Shown: positions 39,458 through 50,095, numbered from the stretch's first letter. The stretch: DNA of 64,000 bases from Hyphomicrobium sp. (GCA_019751875.1 JAIEMV010000006.1:124001-188000); one strand, 5' to 3'. Program-made: numbers and translations. Notes: generated from the sequence alone by a model not told the origin.

Positions 39458-40234
39458 TTACTCAGCGATCATGCCGTTCTTGAGGTGGAGCTTATTGAAG
39501 GGAAACACGACGTTGGTATCCGGCAATTCACTGTGTTGACTTTTACCATGAAAATCGCATCGTGAAAGCAGGTCCCGAATGACGTTGAGCCGCGCCGCCC
39601 GCTTGTCGTCAGCGCGGACAATGATCCAGGGGGACAATACGCTGTTGGTCCTCGTTAGCATCGCATCGCGCGCTTCCGAATAGTGCTCCCAATGCTTGGG
39701 AGCCTTCTCGTCGATTGGACTCATTTTCCACTGCCGCAGCGGATCCTTGCGCCGGCGCTTTAGGCGGCGGTCCTGTTCTACGCGGCTGATGTCGAGGTAG
39801 TACTTGATGAGCGTGAAGCCACAGTGGACAAGCAGCTGTTCGAAGACGGGCACCGTTTTCATAAACTCCTCGTATTCCTGCGCGGTGCAAAATCCCATGA
39901 CGCGTTCAACGCCTGCGCGATTGTACCAACTGCGATTAAAAAGGACGGTCTCTCCTGCGATCGGCAGATGCTCGACATAGCGCTGGAAATACCAGGCCTT
40001 GCGGTCGCGGTCGGATGGTGCACCTAGCGCAACGACCCGGGTTTCACGCGGGCTTAGATGCTCGACCATTCGCTTGATCGTTCCGTCCTTGCCGGCGGCG
40101 TCGCGTCCTTCAAAGATCAATACGACTTTCTGGCCGTGTTTGATGACGTGTTTTTGGAACTTTACGAGTTCAACCTGGGCATGATGAAATGCCAGGTCGT
40201 AGTCCTCGTCGCCGCCATTCAAGTCGCCGGTCAT
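39458..40234 (-). CDS. ppk2: Polyphosphate kinase 2 (PPK2 family)
   Basis: A 258-aa enzyme transferring phosphate between polyphosphate and nucleotides. Walker A is GRDAAGKD (residues 43-50). Further family blocks are APSDRDRKAWYFQRY, LFNRSWYNRAGVERV and a long Arg-rich lid (DRRLKRRRKDPLRQWKMSP). Length fits single-domain PPK2. It probably supplies GTP/ATP from polyphosphate during stress. Neighbours are a UspA protein and a thiolase on the same strand. Confidence 0.93.
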   Translation of the reverse strand: MTGDLNGGDEDYDLAFHHAQVELVKFQKHVIKHGQKVVLIFEGRDAAGKDGTIKRMVEHLSPRETRVVALGAPSDRDRKAWYFQRYVEHLPIAGETVLFNRSWYNRAGVERVMGFCTAQEYEEFMKTVPVFEQLLVHCGFTLIKYYLDISRVEQDRRLKRRRKDPLRQWKMSPIDEKAPKHWEHYSEARDAMLTRTNSVLSPWIIVRADDKRAARLNVIRDLLSRCDFHGKSQHSELPDTNVVFPFNKLHLKNGMIAE

Positions 40235-40280
40235 GCCCTGATCTCCACTCGGTCAGAGTTATGGCGCAAGTAGCCAACAG

Positions 40281-40703
40281 CTATCTGGCGACCGTTACAG
40301 CGCAATGCGCACGGGCAACCACATCGCGTGAAACCGAACCCAACATCAGTCGCGACAGTCCGCTCTTGCCGCCCGTTCCAACGACGATGTGATCAAAGCC
40401 GTTATCTTCGGCATAGATAACGATGGCTCGGGCCACGTCGCGGCTCTTAACGTCAGCGGCTTTAGCGTTTGAACATCCAGACTGTTTGGCGGTTGCGGTG
40501 GCGCTGTCCAGCACCCGCTGCAGATCGCCGCTGTCCCAGCGGTAAGCCGCGATTCCACCTTTGCCTCCTGCGCCACCGATCAGCTCATTGACGGCAAAGA
40601 GCGTCAGTTCCGCGCTCAAGGCGTTCGCCAGTCCTGCTGCAAGAGCGACAGCAGTCTTGGAATATTCGGTGTCATCAACCGCACAAAGGATGTTTGTAGT
40701 CAT
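40281..40703 (-). CDS. Universal stress protein (UspA family)
   Basis: A 140-aa single-domain UspA protein with the ATP-binding pattern GTGGKSGLSRLMLGSVS and an N-terminal Asp in ILCAVDDTEYSK. It stands between PPK2 and an exported protein in a minus-strand series, and probably has its own promoter. Stress adaptation is inferred from the family. Confidence 0.92.
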   Translation of the reverse strand: MTTNILCAVDDTEYSKTAVALAAGLANALSAELTLFAVNELIGGAGGKGGIAAYRWDSGDLQRVLDSATATAKQSGCSNAKAADVKSRDVARAIVIYAEDNGFDHIVVGTGGKSGLSRLMLGSVSRDVVARAHCAVTVAR

Positions 40704-40768
40704 AACGTTGCTCCTCGTTTCATCGGACCTCGATTAGTCCCGGTCGTGAGATGCCACTGCCGGAGATT

Positions 40769-41254
40769 TCACATATTGCGGTGCTCATAAGGGAAGTTCA
40801 TAACAATTCCGTCAGTGGTGCCTTGGCGCTTGATGGTCAAAATGATCTGGTAACGGCCTGGACCTGCGAAAAGAAAATAGCCGCCGTATGTCAGCGTTCC
40901 GGCAATAGACATTGGATCTAATGTTTTCTTCTCGCCCGTTTTGCCAGAACCCGAAACCTGCGCCGTCACTATGGCGTCTACTATTCGTTCGCCTGACCTA
41001 GCGTCAAACACCGCGGCCACGAGGTGGTACTGAGGGCCTCCCTTCGGCACGCCGCCGTGCATGGGGCCTTGAGGCTCAGTCGCTTTGTGGCCTTTGGTGA
41101 TTTCTGCCGGAACGACACCAAGGTATGCCTCGATGTCCAACGCCTTTTGGTACAATCCATCGCCCGCAGCGCCGGCAGATCCATGGAAGTGGGCTGCTGC
41201 CAGCAAAGCCCCGGCAAGTAGGACAGAAAACCGATACATCATCATTAGGGGCAT
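40769..41254 (-). CDS. Exported hypothetical protein
   Basis: A 161-aa protein with a signal peptide (about residues 1-28, ending AGAA). The mature domain is beta-rich (YHLVAAVFDARSGERIVDAI, then FAGPGRYQIILTIKRQGT) and recalls FixH/YtkA-like periplasmic domains, but I cannot assign it firmly. The start at 41254 follows GGAGAGG; a start at 41326 would lie in the thiolase gene. It may hold metal or act in envelope stress. Confidence 0.6.
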   Translation of the reverse strand: MPLMMMYRFSVLLAGALLAAAHFHGSAGAAGDGLYQKALDIEAYLGVVPAEITKGHKATEPQGPMHGGVPKGGPQYHLVAAVFDARSGERIVDAIVTAQVSGSGKTGEKKTLDPMSIAGTLTYGGYFLFAGPGRYQIILTIKRQGTTDGIVMNFPYEHRNM

Positions 41255-41282
41255 CTTACGAACCTCTCCCGGCGATAGCGCG

Positions 41283-42467
41283 CTAGGTGCTCTCGAGCGC
41301 CAGTGCAATTCCCTGTCCGCCGCCAATGCATAGCGTCACGAGACCCCGTTTGACCTTATCGCGACGCATTGCGTGTAACAGGCGTGCCGTGAGGATCGCG
41401 CCAGTTGCGCCGATCGGATGCCCATGAGCAATCGCGCCGCCCTCGACATTCACAATGTCCTCGGCCAGTCCGATCTCCTTGATCAGGGCGAGTGCGATGG
41501 CGGCAAAGGCCTCATTTACCTCGGCACGCTCGACATCGGCGAGGCGCCAGCCGGCGCGCTCAAGTGCTTGGCGAACTGCAGGCACCGGTCCAAGGCCGAA
41601 CATGCCAGGATCAACCGCCCCTACACCAAACGATACTAGTCGCGCGAAGGGCTCGAGGCCATGTTTCTCAGCCCACTCTGCATCAGCCACGATCATGGCG
41701 GCCGCGCCGCTGTTCAAGCCGGGGGCGTTTCCTGCAGTGATCGTGCCGTCCTTGCGGAACACTGGCTTGAGTTTGGCAAGTGTATCGGCGGTCGTGTCTG
41801 GCCGATTGTGTTCATCCTTGTCGAAAACTGCTGGCTTCTTTCCGTCAGTAATTTCGAGAGCGACGATCTCCTGCACAAACTGTCCCGCGGCTTGGGACCT
41901 TGCAAAGCGCTGCTGCGTTCTAAGTGCCCAGGCGTCCTGGGACTCGCGCGGGACCTGGTATTTCGCAACGAGGTCTTCAGTGTGCCATCCGGAATGTTGG
42001 CCGGAGAAGGCATCATTCAGGCCGTCGCGGAGCATGCTGTCGTAAATCTGCGCGTCGCCCATGCGGTACCCCCAGCGTCCGCTGGCCATCAGGTAGGGCG
42101 CTTGGTCCATGTTTTCCATGCCACCTGCAACGAGACACGACGCATGGCCAAGCATGACTTCCTGTGCGGCCGAAACGATCGCTTGGGCGCCGGAGCCGCA
42201 GACGCGGTTCACCGTCATTGCGGGGACGTCGACCGGTAAATCCGCTAAGCGCATGGCTTGGCGCGCCGGGTTCATCTTGGCGCCAGCCTGGACAACTTGA
42301 CCCATCACGACTGAATCGACGTCGGAGCCGTTGAGTTTCGCCCGTTGGAGTGCCGCCTTGATGACCGCGGCGCCAAGATCGGCGGCGGTGATTCCTTTTA
42401 GTGAGCCGCCATACGTTCCAATCGCGGTTCGAACGGGGGCACAGAGCACGACGTTTGTCTTGGGCAT
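41283..42467 (-). CDS. Acetyl-CoA C-acetyltransferase (thiolase)
   Basis: A 394-aa thiolase that condenses two acetyl-CoA into acetoacetyl-CoA, or cleaves it. Active-site blocks are NRVCGSGAQAI (nucleophilic Cys), GHPIGATGA (His) and CIGGGQGIA (second Cys). Full family length. It probably feeds poly-hydroxybutyrate or ketone metabolism; a PhaB or PhaC gene is not in the window. It lies 18 bp downstream of the MFS gene on the same strand. Confidence 0.95.
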   Translation of the reverse strand: MPKTNVVLCAPVRTAIGTYGGSLKGITAADLGAAVIKAALQRAKLNGSDVDSVVMGQVVQAGAKMNPARQAMRLADLPVDVPAMTVNRVCGSGAQAIVSAAQEVMLGHASCLVAGGMENMDQAPYLMASGRWGYRMGDAQIYDSMLRDGLNDAFSGQHSGWHTEDLVAKYQVPRESQDAWALRTQQRFARSQAAGQFVQEIVALEITDGKKPAVFDKDEHNRPDTTADTLAKLKPVFRKDGTITAGNAPGLNSGAAAMIVADAEWAEKHGLEPFARLVSFGVGAVDPGMFGLGPVPAVRQALERAGWRLADVERAEVNEAFAAIALALIKEIGLAEDIVNVEGGAIAHGHPIGATGAILTARLLHAMRRDKVKRGLVTLCIGGGQGIALALEST

Positions 42468-42485
42468 CGGAAAAGCTCCGCTTGT

Positions 42486-43796
42486 CTAAATCTTCGTTGA
42501 GGGGCTGCGCGCAGTCGTGCATGGGCCTTCGACAATGGTGACTTCGCTCCGGAGCGCTTGGCGTTGCTCAAGCCATCTAGGCAGTTTCAAAGCTGTCATG
42601 GCCGCTGCCGCGAGCAGGAGCGCAGTCACAATAAAGGGCGCCCCCGGGATCATTGTGAACGAGTAGAGAGAACCGCCGGCAACGGATCCGAGGGCCTGAC
42701 CGAGACTTACCACGGCTATCTGCTTGCCGAGTTCAGCGCCTTTTGTCTTGCCGCTTTCGAGCGATGTCCAATACGTGAGGATCGGAGACAGGATTCCTGC
42801 ACTGGCGGCAACGACGGAAACCGTCGTGAGCAGAGCAATGTATTGTAACGTTACCGGAATGAAAAGGAGTGCTGTCGCCATGACAGCAAGGGCCGGGGCG
42901 ATGAGCCATCGGGTCCACGACGGGCTGATTTTCGGCGAGAAAACGATCGCCTGGACAACGAACATGACTAAGCTGCAAACCGTGAACATGAGCGCGACTT
43001 GCGCTGGCGGCATGCCGAGTTCTTGATTGCCGCGCAGTGCGAGGCCAACTTCGAAGACGCCAACGCCTGCGGCCACTAGGAAGCTGATAGTGCGCAGGGT
43101 CAGGAGCGACAGCACGTCATCAACTTGCGGCTTCAAGCGCTCGGTAAGACCTTGTGCGGAGACAGCAGTCACGTCGTTGGGCACAAACGATCGGACCGCC
43201 ACGCTCGCAATCGCCGCCGCGACGGCAATTGTGAAAAACGGTAGTTCATAAGATCGAGCGACCTCCCCGACTTCCGACGTGCCTGAGAGAGTTGCCAGCA
43301 GTCCGCTTAGCATTGGACCCAGAAGGAATCCCGAAATTGCCGCCATGCTCAGCCAAGCCAATCGCCGAGCTCGCCACTCATCGCTTCCACCCTGGTCTGC
43401 GATCAAGGCGGATGCAACCGGCGTAATTCCTGCCGCAAAGAGACCGGTTAAGAAACGCTCGGCATAGAGCATACCTATGCTTAGCTTGATGGACGACAGC
43501 AGCAGGCTCGATCCGAAGCCGATCAAGTCAAGGCACAATATTTTGCGTCGCCCAAATCGATCGGATAGCTTTCCCCAGAGAGGTGCGAATAAGAAGAGGG
43601 CGAGCGCATGTGTGCCTGTCAGCAGGCCGGTATGGCGCGAGACCTCGGTCGTTGCGCTCGGTCCGTCGATTGCCTGGAGCATGAGAGGTAGGATTGGCAG
43701 CACAATCCCATAACCGGCGGAGACTGTTGAAACGGCCAGGAGCACGGAGACCATTGCTCCTACTGCAAATTTTGGCTCGTTTTTCGAACCCATCAC
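42486..43796 (-). CDS. MFS transporter
   Basis: A 436-aa, 12-helix major facilitator. Motif A appears as [14 protein letters not shown] after helix 2, and motif C-like sequence is in helix 5 ([20 protein letters not shown]), suggesting a drug or metabolite exporter. Its start overlaps the stop of the copper ATPase gene (ATGA), so they are coupled; a linked role in metal-complex or toxicant efflux is possible. Confidence 0.88.
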   Translation of the reverse strand: MMGSKNEPKFAVGAMVSVLLAVSTVSAGYGIVLPILPLMLQAIDGPSATTEVSRHTGLLTGTHALALFLFAPLWGKLSDRFGRRKILCLDLIGFGSSLLLSSIKLSIGMLYAERFLTGLFAAGITPVASALIADQGGSDEWRARRLAWLSMAAISGFLLGPMLSGLLATLSGTSEVGEVARSYELPFFTIAVAAAIASVAVRSFVPNDVTAVSAQGLTERLKPQVDDVLSLLTLRTISFLVAAGVGVFEVGLALRGNQELGMPPAQVALMFTVCSLVMFVVQAIVFSPKISPSWTRWLIAPALAVMATALLFIPVTLQYIALLTTVSVVAASAGILSPILTYWTSLESGKTKGAELGKQIAVVSLGQALGSVAGGSLYSFTMIPGAPFIVTALLLAAAAMTALKLPRWLEQRQALRSEVTIVEGPCTTARSPSTKI

Positions 43797-46228
43797 GCGG
43801 GAGCTTCCTCGAACGTCGCGCGGACCATGGGATTGCTACTTACGTGCTTGATGCCCGGCAGTCTTGTCCGCTTCAACATGAGTGCGTTAATCGCGACGAT
43901 CGCTGAGCTGCCAGACATGGAAAGGGCGGCAATCTCAGGACTTAAAATGAACGGATAGAGCACGCCAGCCGCAAGTGGAAACGCGACTACGTTGTATCCG
44001 ACCGCCCACCAGAGGTTCTGATGCATTTTGCGCAGTGTCGCTCGTGATAGCTCGATTGCACCGACGACATCGTACGGATCACTTTTCATAAGGACGACGT
44101 CGGCGCTCTCCATCGCGACGTCGGTGCCAGCGCCGATCGCAAATCCGACATCGGCTTGGGTCAGTGCCGGCGCATCGTTGATGCCATCACCAACCATGCC
44201 TACCTTCTTGCCCTGCGCCTGCAACTCCTTAACTTTCGCCGCCTTCTGGCCGGGCAAAACGTCGGCTAGAACGATATCGATCCCTAGCTCACTGCCGATG
44301 CGTTCTGCAGTTCCTTTGTTGTCCCCGGTCAACATGGCGACTTGCACCCCGCGCTCCTGCAGTTTTTTGATCGTCGCGGTCGCTGTTGGGCGGGGTGCAT
44401 CAGCAATTGCGATCAACGCGATGATTTTCTTGTTGCGAACAAGATGGACCACGGTTCTGCCTGAGCCCTGCAGTCTGTCGGCGTCGGCCAACAAAGGACC
44501 AACGTCAATGTCTTGGGAGTCCATAAGCCGACGATTGCCCAGAAAAACCTCCGCTCCGGCAACGATCGCTCTAGCGCCCATGCCTTCTAGGTTCGTGAAA
44601 TCCTCAGCCTTCGCAGCAGCAATCCCTTCTGCCCGGCGTAGAATGGCTTGAGCCAAGGGATGATCTGAGCCGGCCTCTACAGACGCTGCGACGGCCAGCA
44701 CCCCTTCCGTCGTCTCTCCGTCCGATGTCACTATCTCGACGACTTCTGGCTTGCCCAAAGTGAGCGTTCCGGTCTTGTCGAAGACGATCACGTCGAGCTT
44801 GGTGGCGTCCTCGAGGGCAGCGGCATTCTTGAATAGAATGCCGTTCATCGCACCGAGCCCGGTGCCGACCATCACAGCCATGGGCGTCGCGAGACCTAGG
44901 GCATCGGGACATGCGATGACGAAGACCGTAATCGTAAGCGTGAGGGCGAAGAGAAGTGGCTTGTCCAACCACCAAAACCAGACCACGAATGTGAGGAGAC
45001 CGATGGCGACCGCGGCGACAACCAGCCATTGAGAAGCCCGATCCGCAAGGAGTTGTGCGGGGGCCTTCGAGTTCTGGGCTTCTTGCACAAGTTTGACAAT
45101 CTGAGCAAGTGCCGTGTCGGCGCCGACTTTTGTAGCAGAGTAACGGAACGTCCCGCTCTTGTTGATCGTTGCGCCGATCACGGTATCGCCCGGCTTCTTG
45201 TCGACCGGCATCGATTCTCCCGTCAGCATCGATTCATCGACGGTCGATTTGCCTTCAATCACTTTACCGTCTACCGGAATTTTGTTTCCTGGCCGTATCA
45301 CGACGATGTCGTCTACTGCGACTTCAGCCGTTGCCACTTCCACTTCCCGGCCGCCCCGGATGACGTTTGCTTTTGGCGGCGAGAGATCCAGGAGAGCTTG
45401 GATGGCAGCTGAAGCGCCTGCGCGCGCCCGCATTTCCAGCCAATGACCGAGAAGAATGAAGACGAGAAGTACGGCTGAAGCTTCATAGAACTGTTCGCCA
45501 TCGAAGAAGAATGTGGCTCCGACGGAGAACAGGTAACCGGTCCCTACGCTGAGGATGACGAGCACTGCCATGTTGAGGACGCCGTTCTTGAGCGCCCGGT
45601 AAGCAGCAACGGCGAAAGGCCACACGGGATAGAGGATTGCACCGCTTGCCAGAAGGAACAGTGTGACGTTGAGGCTGAGACCGAAAGGTGGCTTCAGCGG
45701 GGTGTCCATGCCCATTGGGGCTAGGCCGAAAATGGGAATCGTAAAAAATAGGCTGATGAAAAATCGGTTCCGCATATCGCGAACCATGTCGTGCATATCC
45801 ATGCCGGCGCCGTGGCCCATTTCGTGGGACATGGCGTCCATTTTGCCTCCATGAGCGCCGTGATCGCTATCCGAGGCTCTGGCAGGGTCAGTCGCGTGAT
45901 CGCTGTCGCGATGCTTGCCATGATCAGTATGTGCGCGGTCCTGCGGCTGCCCTTGAGCATCTAGTAATGCCTCTCTGTCGACGGGCAGACGTGCATCGCA
46001 CAGGTGCGTGGGCTCAAGGCGCCCAAGGCAATGATGACCGCAGCGCTCAATCGCCTGTTTTATTGCATCAACCGTAATCCGCCGATCATCATACGTTACA
46101 GTGGCGCAACCGGAGACAATATTCACGACCGCAGCCGTCACCCCATCAAGCTTCCTCAACTGCATCTCGACACCAAAGGCTCCGAGCGGTGAAAGAAGCT
46201 CCGCAACGTGCAGATTGACGACAGGCAT
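43793..46228 (-). CDS. P1B-type heavy-metal (copper-like) ATPase
   Basis: An 811-aa pump for heavy metal ions at the inner membrane. The membrane metal motif in helix 6 is CPD (Cys440-Asp442) instead of the usual CPC or CPH. Phosphorylation site DKTGTLTLG, the [10 protein letters not shown] hinge, and the HP-loop ([13 protein letters not shown]) are all present. The N-terminal HMA-like domain lacks CxxC. A His/Met/Asp-rich linker (residues about 97-145, e.g. [15 protein letters not shown]) could chelate metal. Copper or silver is likely given the neighbours, but the metal is not proven. Confidence 0.9.
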   Translation of the reverse strand: MPVVNLHVAELLSPLGAFGVEMQLRKLDGVTAAVVNIVSGCATVTYDDRRITVDAIKQAIERCGHHCLGRLEPTHLCDARLPVDREALLDAQGQPQDRAHTDHGKHRDSDHATDPARASDSDHGAHGGKMDAMSHEMGHGAGMDMHDMVRDMRNRFFISLFFTIPIFGLAPMGMDTPLKPPFGLSLNVTLFLLASGAILYPVWPFAVAAYRALKNGVLNMAVLVILSVGTGYLFSVGATFFFDGEQFYEASAVLLVFILLGHWLEMRARAGASAAIQALLDLSPPKANVIRGGREVEVATAEVAVDDIVVIRPGNKIPVDGKVIEGKSTVDESMLTGESMPVDKKPGDTVIGATINKSGTFRYSATKVGADTALAQIVKLVQEAQNSKAPAQLLADRASQWLVVAAVAIGLLTFVVWFWWLDKPLLFALTLTITVFVIACPDALGLATPMAVMVGTGLGAMNGILFKNAAALEDATKLDVIVFDKTGTLTLGKPEVVEIVTSDGETTEGVLAVAASVEAGSDHPLAQAILRRAEGIAAAKAEDFTNLEGMGARAIVAGAEVFLGNRRLMDSQDIDVGPLLADADRLQGSGRTVVHLVRNKKIIALIAIADAPRPTATATIKKLQERGVQVAMLTGDNKGTAERIGSELGIDIVLADVLPGQKAAKVKELQAQGKKVGMVGDGINDAPALTQADVGFAIGAGTDVAMESADVVLMKSDPYDVVGAIELSRATLRKMHQNLWWAVGYNVVAFPLAAGVLYPFILSPEIAALSMSGSSAIVAINALMLKRTRLPGIKHVSSNPMVRATFEEAPA

Positions 46229-46705
46229 TCGTGCACTCCCTTGGCAAGGTTTTCGACATAACCGACGATCTGCGCAGATTACGGTTCTGCCAGATCATCC
46301 TCGACGCAATGATGATGCCGCTCACACGCTCCATAGCAACCAGATCGGCCGTTCCGATTTCTGGTTCAACACGAAGCGCATAGATCTAACTTAGGTCAGG
46401 ATAGCGTTGGAGCTAGATAAGCAATTTGTAACGCTCTGTAACAGGAAGAGCAGTTTGCCGATGTCAGACCGCGAAGCGCCCGACGCTGCATGAGTGCGCT
46501 TATGGTCGTCGGCTGTTCCTGAATTGCTGTGTGGTCGTCGAAACGGGATTGGAGATGATTGCCGGTGCACCTGTCAAGCGGTCCGCCTGTGAACGGGAGC
46601 ACCATGTGCGGTTGTTGAATGGCTTTATGAGCTTTGTATTTGCATGACAGCAGGGTGTTGCGCGTGGTGCTGAATTCGCGCTCAACAACGACCCATGCTA
46701 ACCAG
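46229..46705. other. Promoter region of the copper-ATPase operon
   Basis: About 480 bp between the ATPase start and the converging end of the histidine kinase. Frames on both strands look random. It must carry the ATPase promoter. I do not find a clear CueR-type dyad. Confidence 0.5.
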
Positions 46706-48034
46706 TCATTGTTTTGGCAGTGCAATGGTTGCAGACAGGCCGCCCTCAGGGCGGTTGGCAAGTCGAAGTGACCCTCCGTGGCCGGTGATGACGCTCTTAG
46801 CAACCGTCAAACCGAGTCCTGAGCCGCCCGTATCGCGGCTGCGGGACATCTCGAGGCGGTAGAACGGGGCATAAACCTTGTCGAGTTCATCCTCCGGAAT
46901 TCCCGGGCCTTCATCCTCGATGACGATCGTGATGGTTTGATCGGTTGCCACCACCCTGATTTTGGCCGATCGGCCATATTTAATGGCGTTGCCGATCAGA
47001 TTTGTGAAGGCGCGTTTGAGTGCCAGTCGCCGGCCGCTGAACACGGCTTTGCCTTGTCGCTCGAGCGTCACGGTAAAACCGCTATCACTAAAATCATCGC
47101 AGATCGTGCCGATAATGGCGCCGATATCGAGGCGCTGCTGTTCTTCTCCCGTATGGTCGCTGCGCAGATAGTCGAGCGATGAGTCGATCATCTGGAGCAT
47201 TTCATCGAGATCAGCTTCGAGGTCGCGGCGCCAGTCGCCACTCTCAAGCTCCTCGATCCGGAGTCTCAGTCGGGCCAAAGGTGATTTGAGATCATGGGAC
47301 ACGGCTGCCAATACCAGCGTCCGTTCATCGACAAGTTTCTTGACGCGTTGCTGCATCTCATTGAATGCAGTGGCGAGTTCCCGAACTTCTTTCGGGCCTT
47401 CGACCGGCAGAGGTTGGGGTTCTCTGGCCACATAGACCCGTTGGGCTTCCTCGGCGCATTTTCGGATGGGACGCGTGACACTCCCGGCCATCCCGAGTGC
47501 TATTCCAAGCACGCCAAGCGCCATGAACCCGGTCGAAACGAGAATTGCGCGTATCGACGAATGCGGCCCTTCGAGAAGCGCGATGTTGGTATTCACCCAG
47601 CCGCCATCGGGCAATTTCATGGAAACGAGCGTCAAATGAGGATCGGTTCGTTTTCCCGACCCCTCAGCCGGCGCACCAACGATAACCTTCTCTTTTCGTG
47701 CGCTGTTCACGCGCTTGACAAGCTCGGTGTGGAGTTCGGACGGCAGGCCTTCCAGAACAACCGGAGCCACGGCTAAGGGCACCGAACTGTAGTGAACTTC
47801 GAGTGCGCCACCAGAGAGAGTATGTGCAGCGGCCTCACGATCGGCCGGTGGCAGGCGACTGAGGGTTGATTCGATCGCCAGAATTCGTTCTGCCGTGCGT
47901 GCGGCATTTGTCAGATTGACCTCGGTATCAAGCCCGAGCCGATAAGCCCAGATACTCGCCAAGTGCAGCGTGATCAGTCCCACAAGAAGGATAGCGATCG
48001 TGCGACCAGCGATTGTGTCTGGAACCAGCCTCAT
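46706..48034 (-). CDS. Sensor histidine kinase of the copper region (first TCS)
   Basis: A 442-aa membrane kinase. Two TM helices (about residues 14-33 and 158-183) flank a periplasmic sensor. Cytoplasmic HAMP follows, then the H-box VSHDLKSPLARL, N-box NLIGNAIKYG, G-boxes EDEGPGIPEDEL and GGSGLGLTV. The start at 48034 has GAGG four bases upstream. It follows its response regulator and sits between the ATPase and the copper-handling genes. Confidence 0.92.
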   Translation of the reverse strand: MRLVPDTIAGRTIAILLVGLITLHLASIWAYRLGLDTEVNLTNAARTAERILAIESTLSRLPPADREAAAHTLSGGALEVHYSSVPLAVAPVVLEGLPSELHTELVKRVNSARKEKVIVGAPAEGSGKRTDPHLTLVSMKLPDGGWVNTNIALLEGPHSSIRAILVSTGFMALGVLGIALGMAGSVTRPIRKCAEEAQRVYVAREPQPLPVEGPKEVRELATAFNEMQQRVKKLVDERTLVLAAVSHDLKSPLARLRLRIEELESGDWRRDLEADLDEMLQMIDSSLDYLRSDHTGEEQQRLDIGAIIGTICDDFSDSGFTVTLERQGKAVFSGRRLALKRAFTNLIGNAIKYGRSAKIRVVATDQTITIVIEDEGPGIPEDELDKVYAPFYRLEMSRSRDTGGSGLGLTVAKSVITGHGGSLRLANRPEGGLSATIALPKQ

Positions 48035-48096
48035 ACTACCTCGCCTCGGGTATCGTATCACCTAAGAGTCTGCGCGAGCTCAATCGGCAAATCGTG

Positions 48097-48963
48097 TCAT
48101 AGGCGTTTGACTGTCGGTACAAACATGTACCCTGTTCCCCTCACCGTTTTGATCATCGCACTTTCATCCTCGCTTTCAAGTTTCCGTCGAAGGCGGCTGA
48201 TTTGAACGTCGATACTTCGGTCGAAGCCGGTCGCCACGCGATTGCGGGATAGATCGAGCAACTGTTCGCGAGTTAAAACCCGCTGCGGGCTTTCGACGAA
48301 AGCAAGCAGCATGTCGTATTCGCCCGTGCTCAGGTCTATGACGACGCCGTCGGGATTGGCAAGTTCGCGCTTGCGGGTGTCGAGCACCCAGTTTTCGAAT
48401 TGATAGGCACCGCCGCTCAACGGCTTGACGAGATTTGGCGATATGGCAGCGCGCCGCAACAAGGCGCGCACGCGGGCCAGAAGTTCGCGGGTGCTGAAGG
48501 GCTTTGGAAGGTAGTCGTCGGCGCCCATCTCCAGCCCGACGACACGATCCGTTTCATCGCCCTTGGCGGTTAGCATCATAATTGGTGTTGAAGACGTTTT
48601 GCGCAATTCCCGGCACAGATCGAGCCCCGAGGGGCCAGGTAACATCACATCCAGTATGATCAAATCGTAGATGACGAGCTTGAGGGTATCGTTCATCTCG
48701 CGCCCATCTCGAACGCCGGTCACCTTATAGCCCTGACCGCGGAGAAACTTGGCGACGAGTTGGCGGAGCTGGCCGTCATCGTCAACGATCAGAATGTGTG
48801 CATCCGTATTGGACGAAGCGGGACTGCCGCTCTCGCGTTCGTTGGTTGAGTCGGCGGCGGATGCGGGCATGGGGCCGATTGGTCTGATGTTGAAGGGGCT
48901 TAGCGCAGCGTTCCAGCCACGTCGCCCTTTGTGTGCAGATGTGGCCGAATGTTGAGGCGTCAC
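48097..48963 (-). CDS. OmpR-family response regulator (first TCS)
   Basis: A 288-aa regulator. The receiver starts near residue 55 (HILIVDDDGQLRQLVAKFLR) and has phosphorylated Asp in LIILDVMLPGPSGLD and Lys in YLPKPFSTREL. The C-terminal winged helix contains DVQISRLRRKLE and IKTVRGTGYMFVP. A disordered 50-residue N-terminus precedes it. GTG 48963 overlaps the CusF-like stop (GTGA); ATG 48870 is an alternative. It likely controls the copper genes on both sides. Confidence 0.9.
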   Translation of the reverse strand: MTPQHSATSAHKGRRGWNAALSPFNIRPIGPMPASAADSTNERESGSPASSNTDAHILIVDDDGQLRQLVAKFLRGQGYKVTGVRDGREMNDTLKLVIYDLIILDVMLPGPSGLDLCRELRKTSSTPIMMLTAKGDETDRVVGLEMGADDYLPKPFSTRELLARVRALLRRAAISPNLVKPLSGGAYQFENWVLDTRKRELANPDGVVIDLSTGEYDMLLAFVESPQRVLTREQLLDLSRNRVATGFDRSIDVQISRLRRKLESEDESAMIKTVRGTGYMFVPTVKRL

Positions 48964-49319
48964 TTGTCTTTCTTGAGCGTCATGACCGTCAGTTGACCGT
49001 TTACTTTATCGGCCGTGAACGTCACGGCGTCTCCGGGTCTGGCCGCTTTCAACAGATCCGGATCGGCCGCCTTGAACACCATCGTCATTGCATCCATCGA
49101 CAAGTTTGGGATCGCCTGGTGATCAATGCTGATCTTGCCAGTCGCCTCGTCGACTTTGGTCACTGTGCCACTTACTGAAGGTAGCGTGGCAGAAGTCGTC
49201 GCTTCGGCTGGACCTTGCAGGTTGGAATCCTTCGGGTTGTCAGCGGCTGGACCGGCCATTGCCGCCCCGCTCAGAAGGAATAGCGCCAGAGTCGCGGCGG
49301 AATTGGCTGTACGTTTCAT
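48960..49319 (-). CDS. CusF-like periplasmic copper-binding protein
   Basis: A 119-aa protein with a signal peptide (cleaved near AAMAG). The C-terminal 60 residues are the CusF/CopK-type beta domain with HQAIPNLSMDAMTMVF. In CusF the pattern is H...W..MxM; here Met stands at the Trp place, giving H and three Met. It should bind Cu(I) or Ag(I) in the periplasm. It sits first in the transcript with the response regulator. Confidence 0.87.
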   Translation of the reverse strand: MKRTANSAATLALFLLSGAAMAGPAADNPKDSNLQGPAEATTSATLPSVSGTVTKVDEATGKISIDHQAIPNLSMDAMTMVFKAADPDLLKAARPGDAVTFTADKVNGQLTVMTLKKDK

Positions 49320-49360
49320 CTTTCGTCACTCCTTGTTTTCGCTACCGATGATCGTACAAG

Positions 49361-49867
49361 TTACTTGGCTGACACGACGACAAGGCCCTTCATTCCGGCC
49401 TCGGAATGACCTGGAATGAGGCAAGCAAACTCAAAGGTTCCAGGCTTCGAGAACTTCCAAAGAATTTCGCTTGTGCCTGCCGGCTTCAGACGGCGGCCGT
49501 TTGGATCATCATGCTCCATTTCGGGATTTTTCTGCATGGCGACGCGGTGCTTCGCGTTCTTTTCATCGCTGTCGAGCATAAACTCGTGGTCGAGAGAGCC
49601 CTTGTTGATTAAAACAAACTTCACCTGCTCGCCAAGTTTGACGGTGACGGAGGAAGGATCGTAACCCATTTTGCCGTCGCCTTCTGTCATCGCAACATCA
49701 ATCACGCGAAATGGTTTGGTGGGGTCGCCGGGTTCGCCCGCGGCAAACGCCTTGTGTGAGTGACCCTGTTCGCCAGGTTCCGCCAGAACGTGGGGGGCAG
49801 ACATTGCGGCCAGAAGGCCGGCGGCAAGGAATAACGATCTGCCCAGTCGGATGTATGATTTGGTCAC
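49361..49867 (-). CDS. Cupredoxin-domain protein (copper-resistance type)
   Basis: A 168-aa secreted blue-copper-like protein. The signal peptide ends in HVLA. Ligands fit a type 1 site: His in SLDHEFML, then Cys, His and Met in FACLIPGHSEAGM. A Met/His-rich insertion (MQKNPEMEHDDPNGR) is present. Such proteins accompany multicopper oxidases in copper-resistance clusters. The next gene upstream on the strand is the oxidase. Confidence 0.9.
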   Translation of the reverse strand: MTKSYIRLGRSLFLAAGLLAAMSAPHVLAEPGEQGHSHKAFAAGEPGDPTKPFRVIDVAMTEGDGKMGYDPSSVTVKLGEQVKFVLINKGSLDHEFMLDSDEKNAKHRVAMQKNPEMEHDDPNGRRLKPAGTSEILWKFSKPGTFEFACLIPGHSEAGMKGLVVVSAK

Positions 49868-50095
49868 GGGAGCCCCCTCAATTGATCGCGCAGAAAACGC
49901 TGCGCTTACCGTGTAGTACTAGAAGCTTTGTCCTACGAGATCATTGCGCGATTGTTACAAACCGTTTCAACGGCAAGTGGTCCCAGCTGAGCAAGAGCTA
50001 TGGGCGTGCTTTTGATGTATGCCTCCGCTCCATGGCGATCGTAGGTGTGCCGTGAGCCTGAGGCCTGCTCTATCGCCAGATTGGCCAGGTGCCGC

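Noticed and set aside
46396-46803. 135-aa minus-strand frame after the histidine kinase
   Set aside because: Composition and lack of a ribosome-binding site argue against coding; it overlaps the kinase end.
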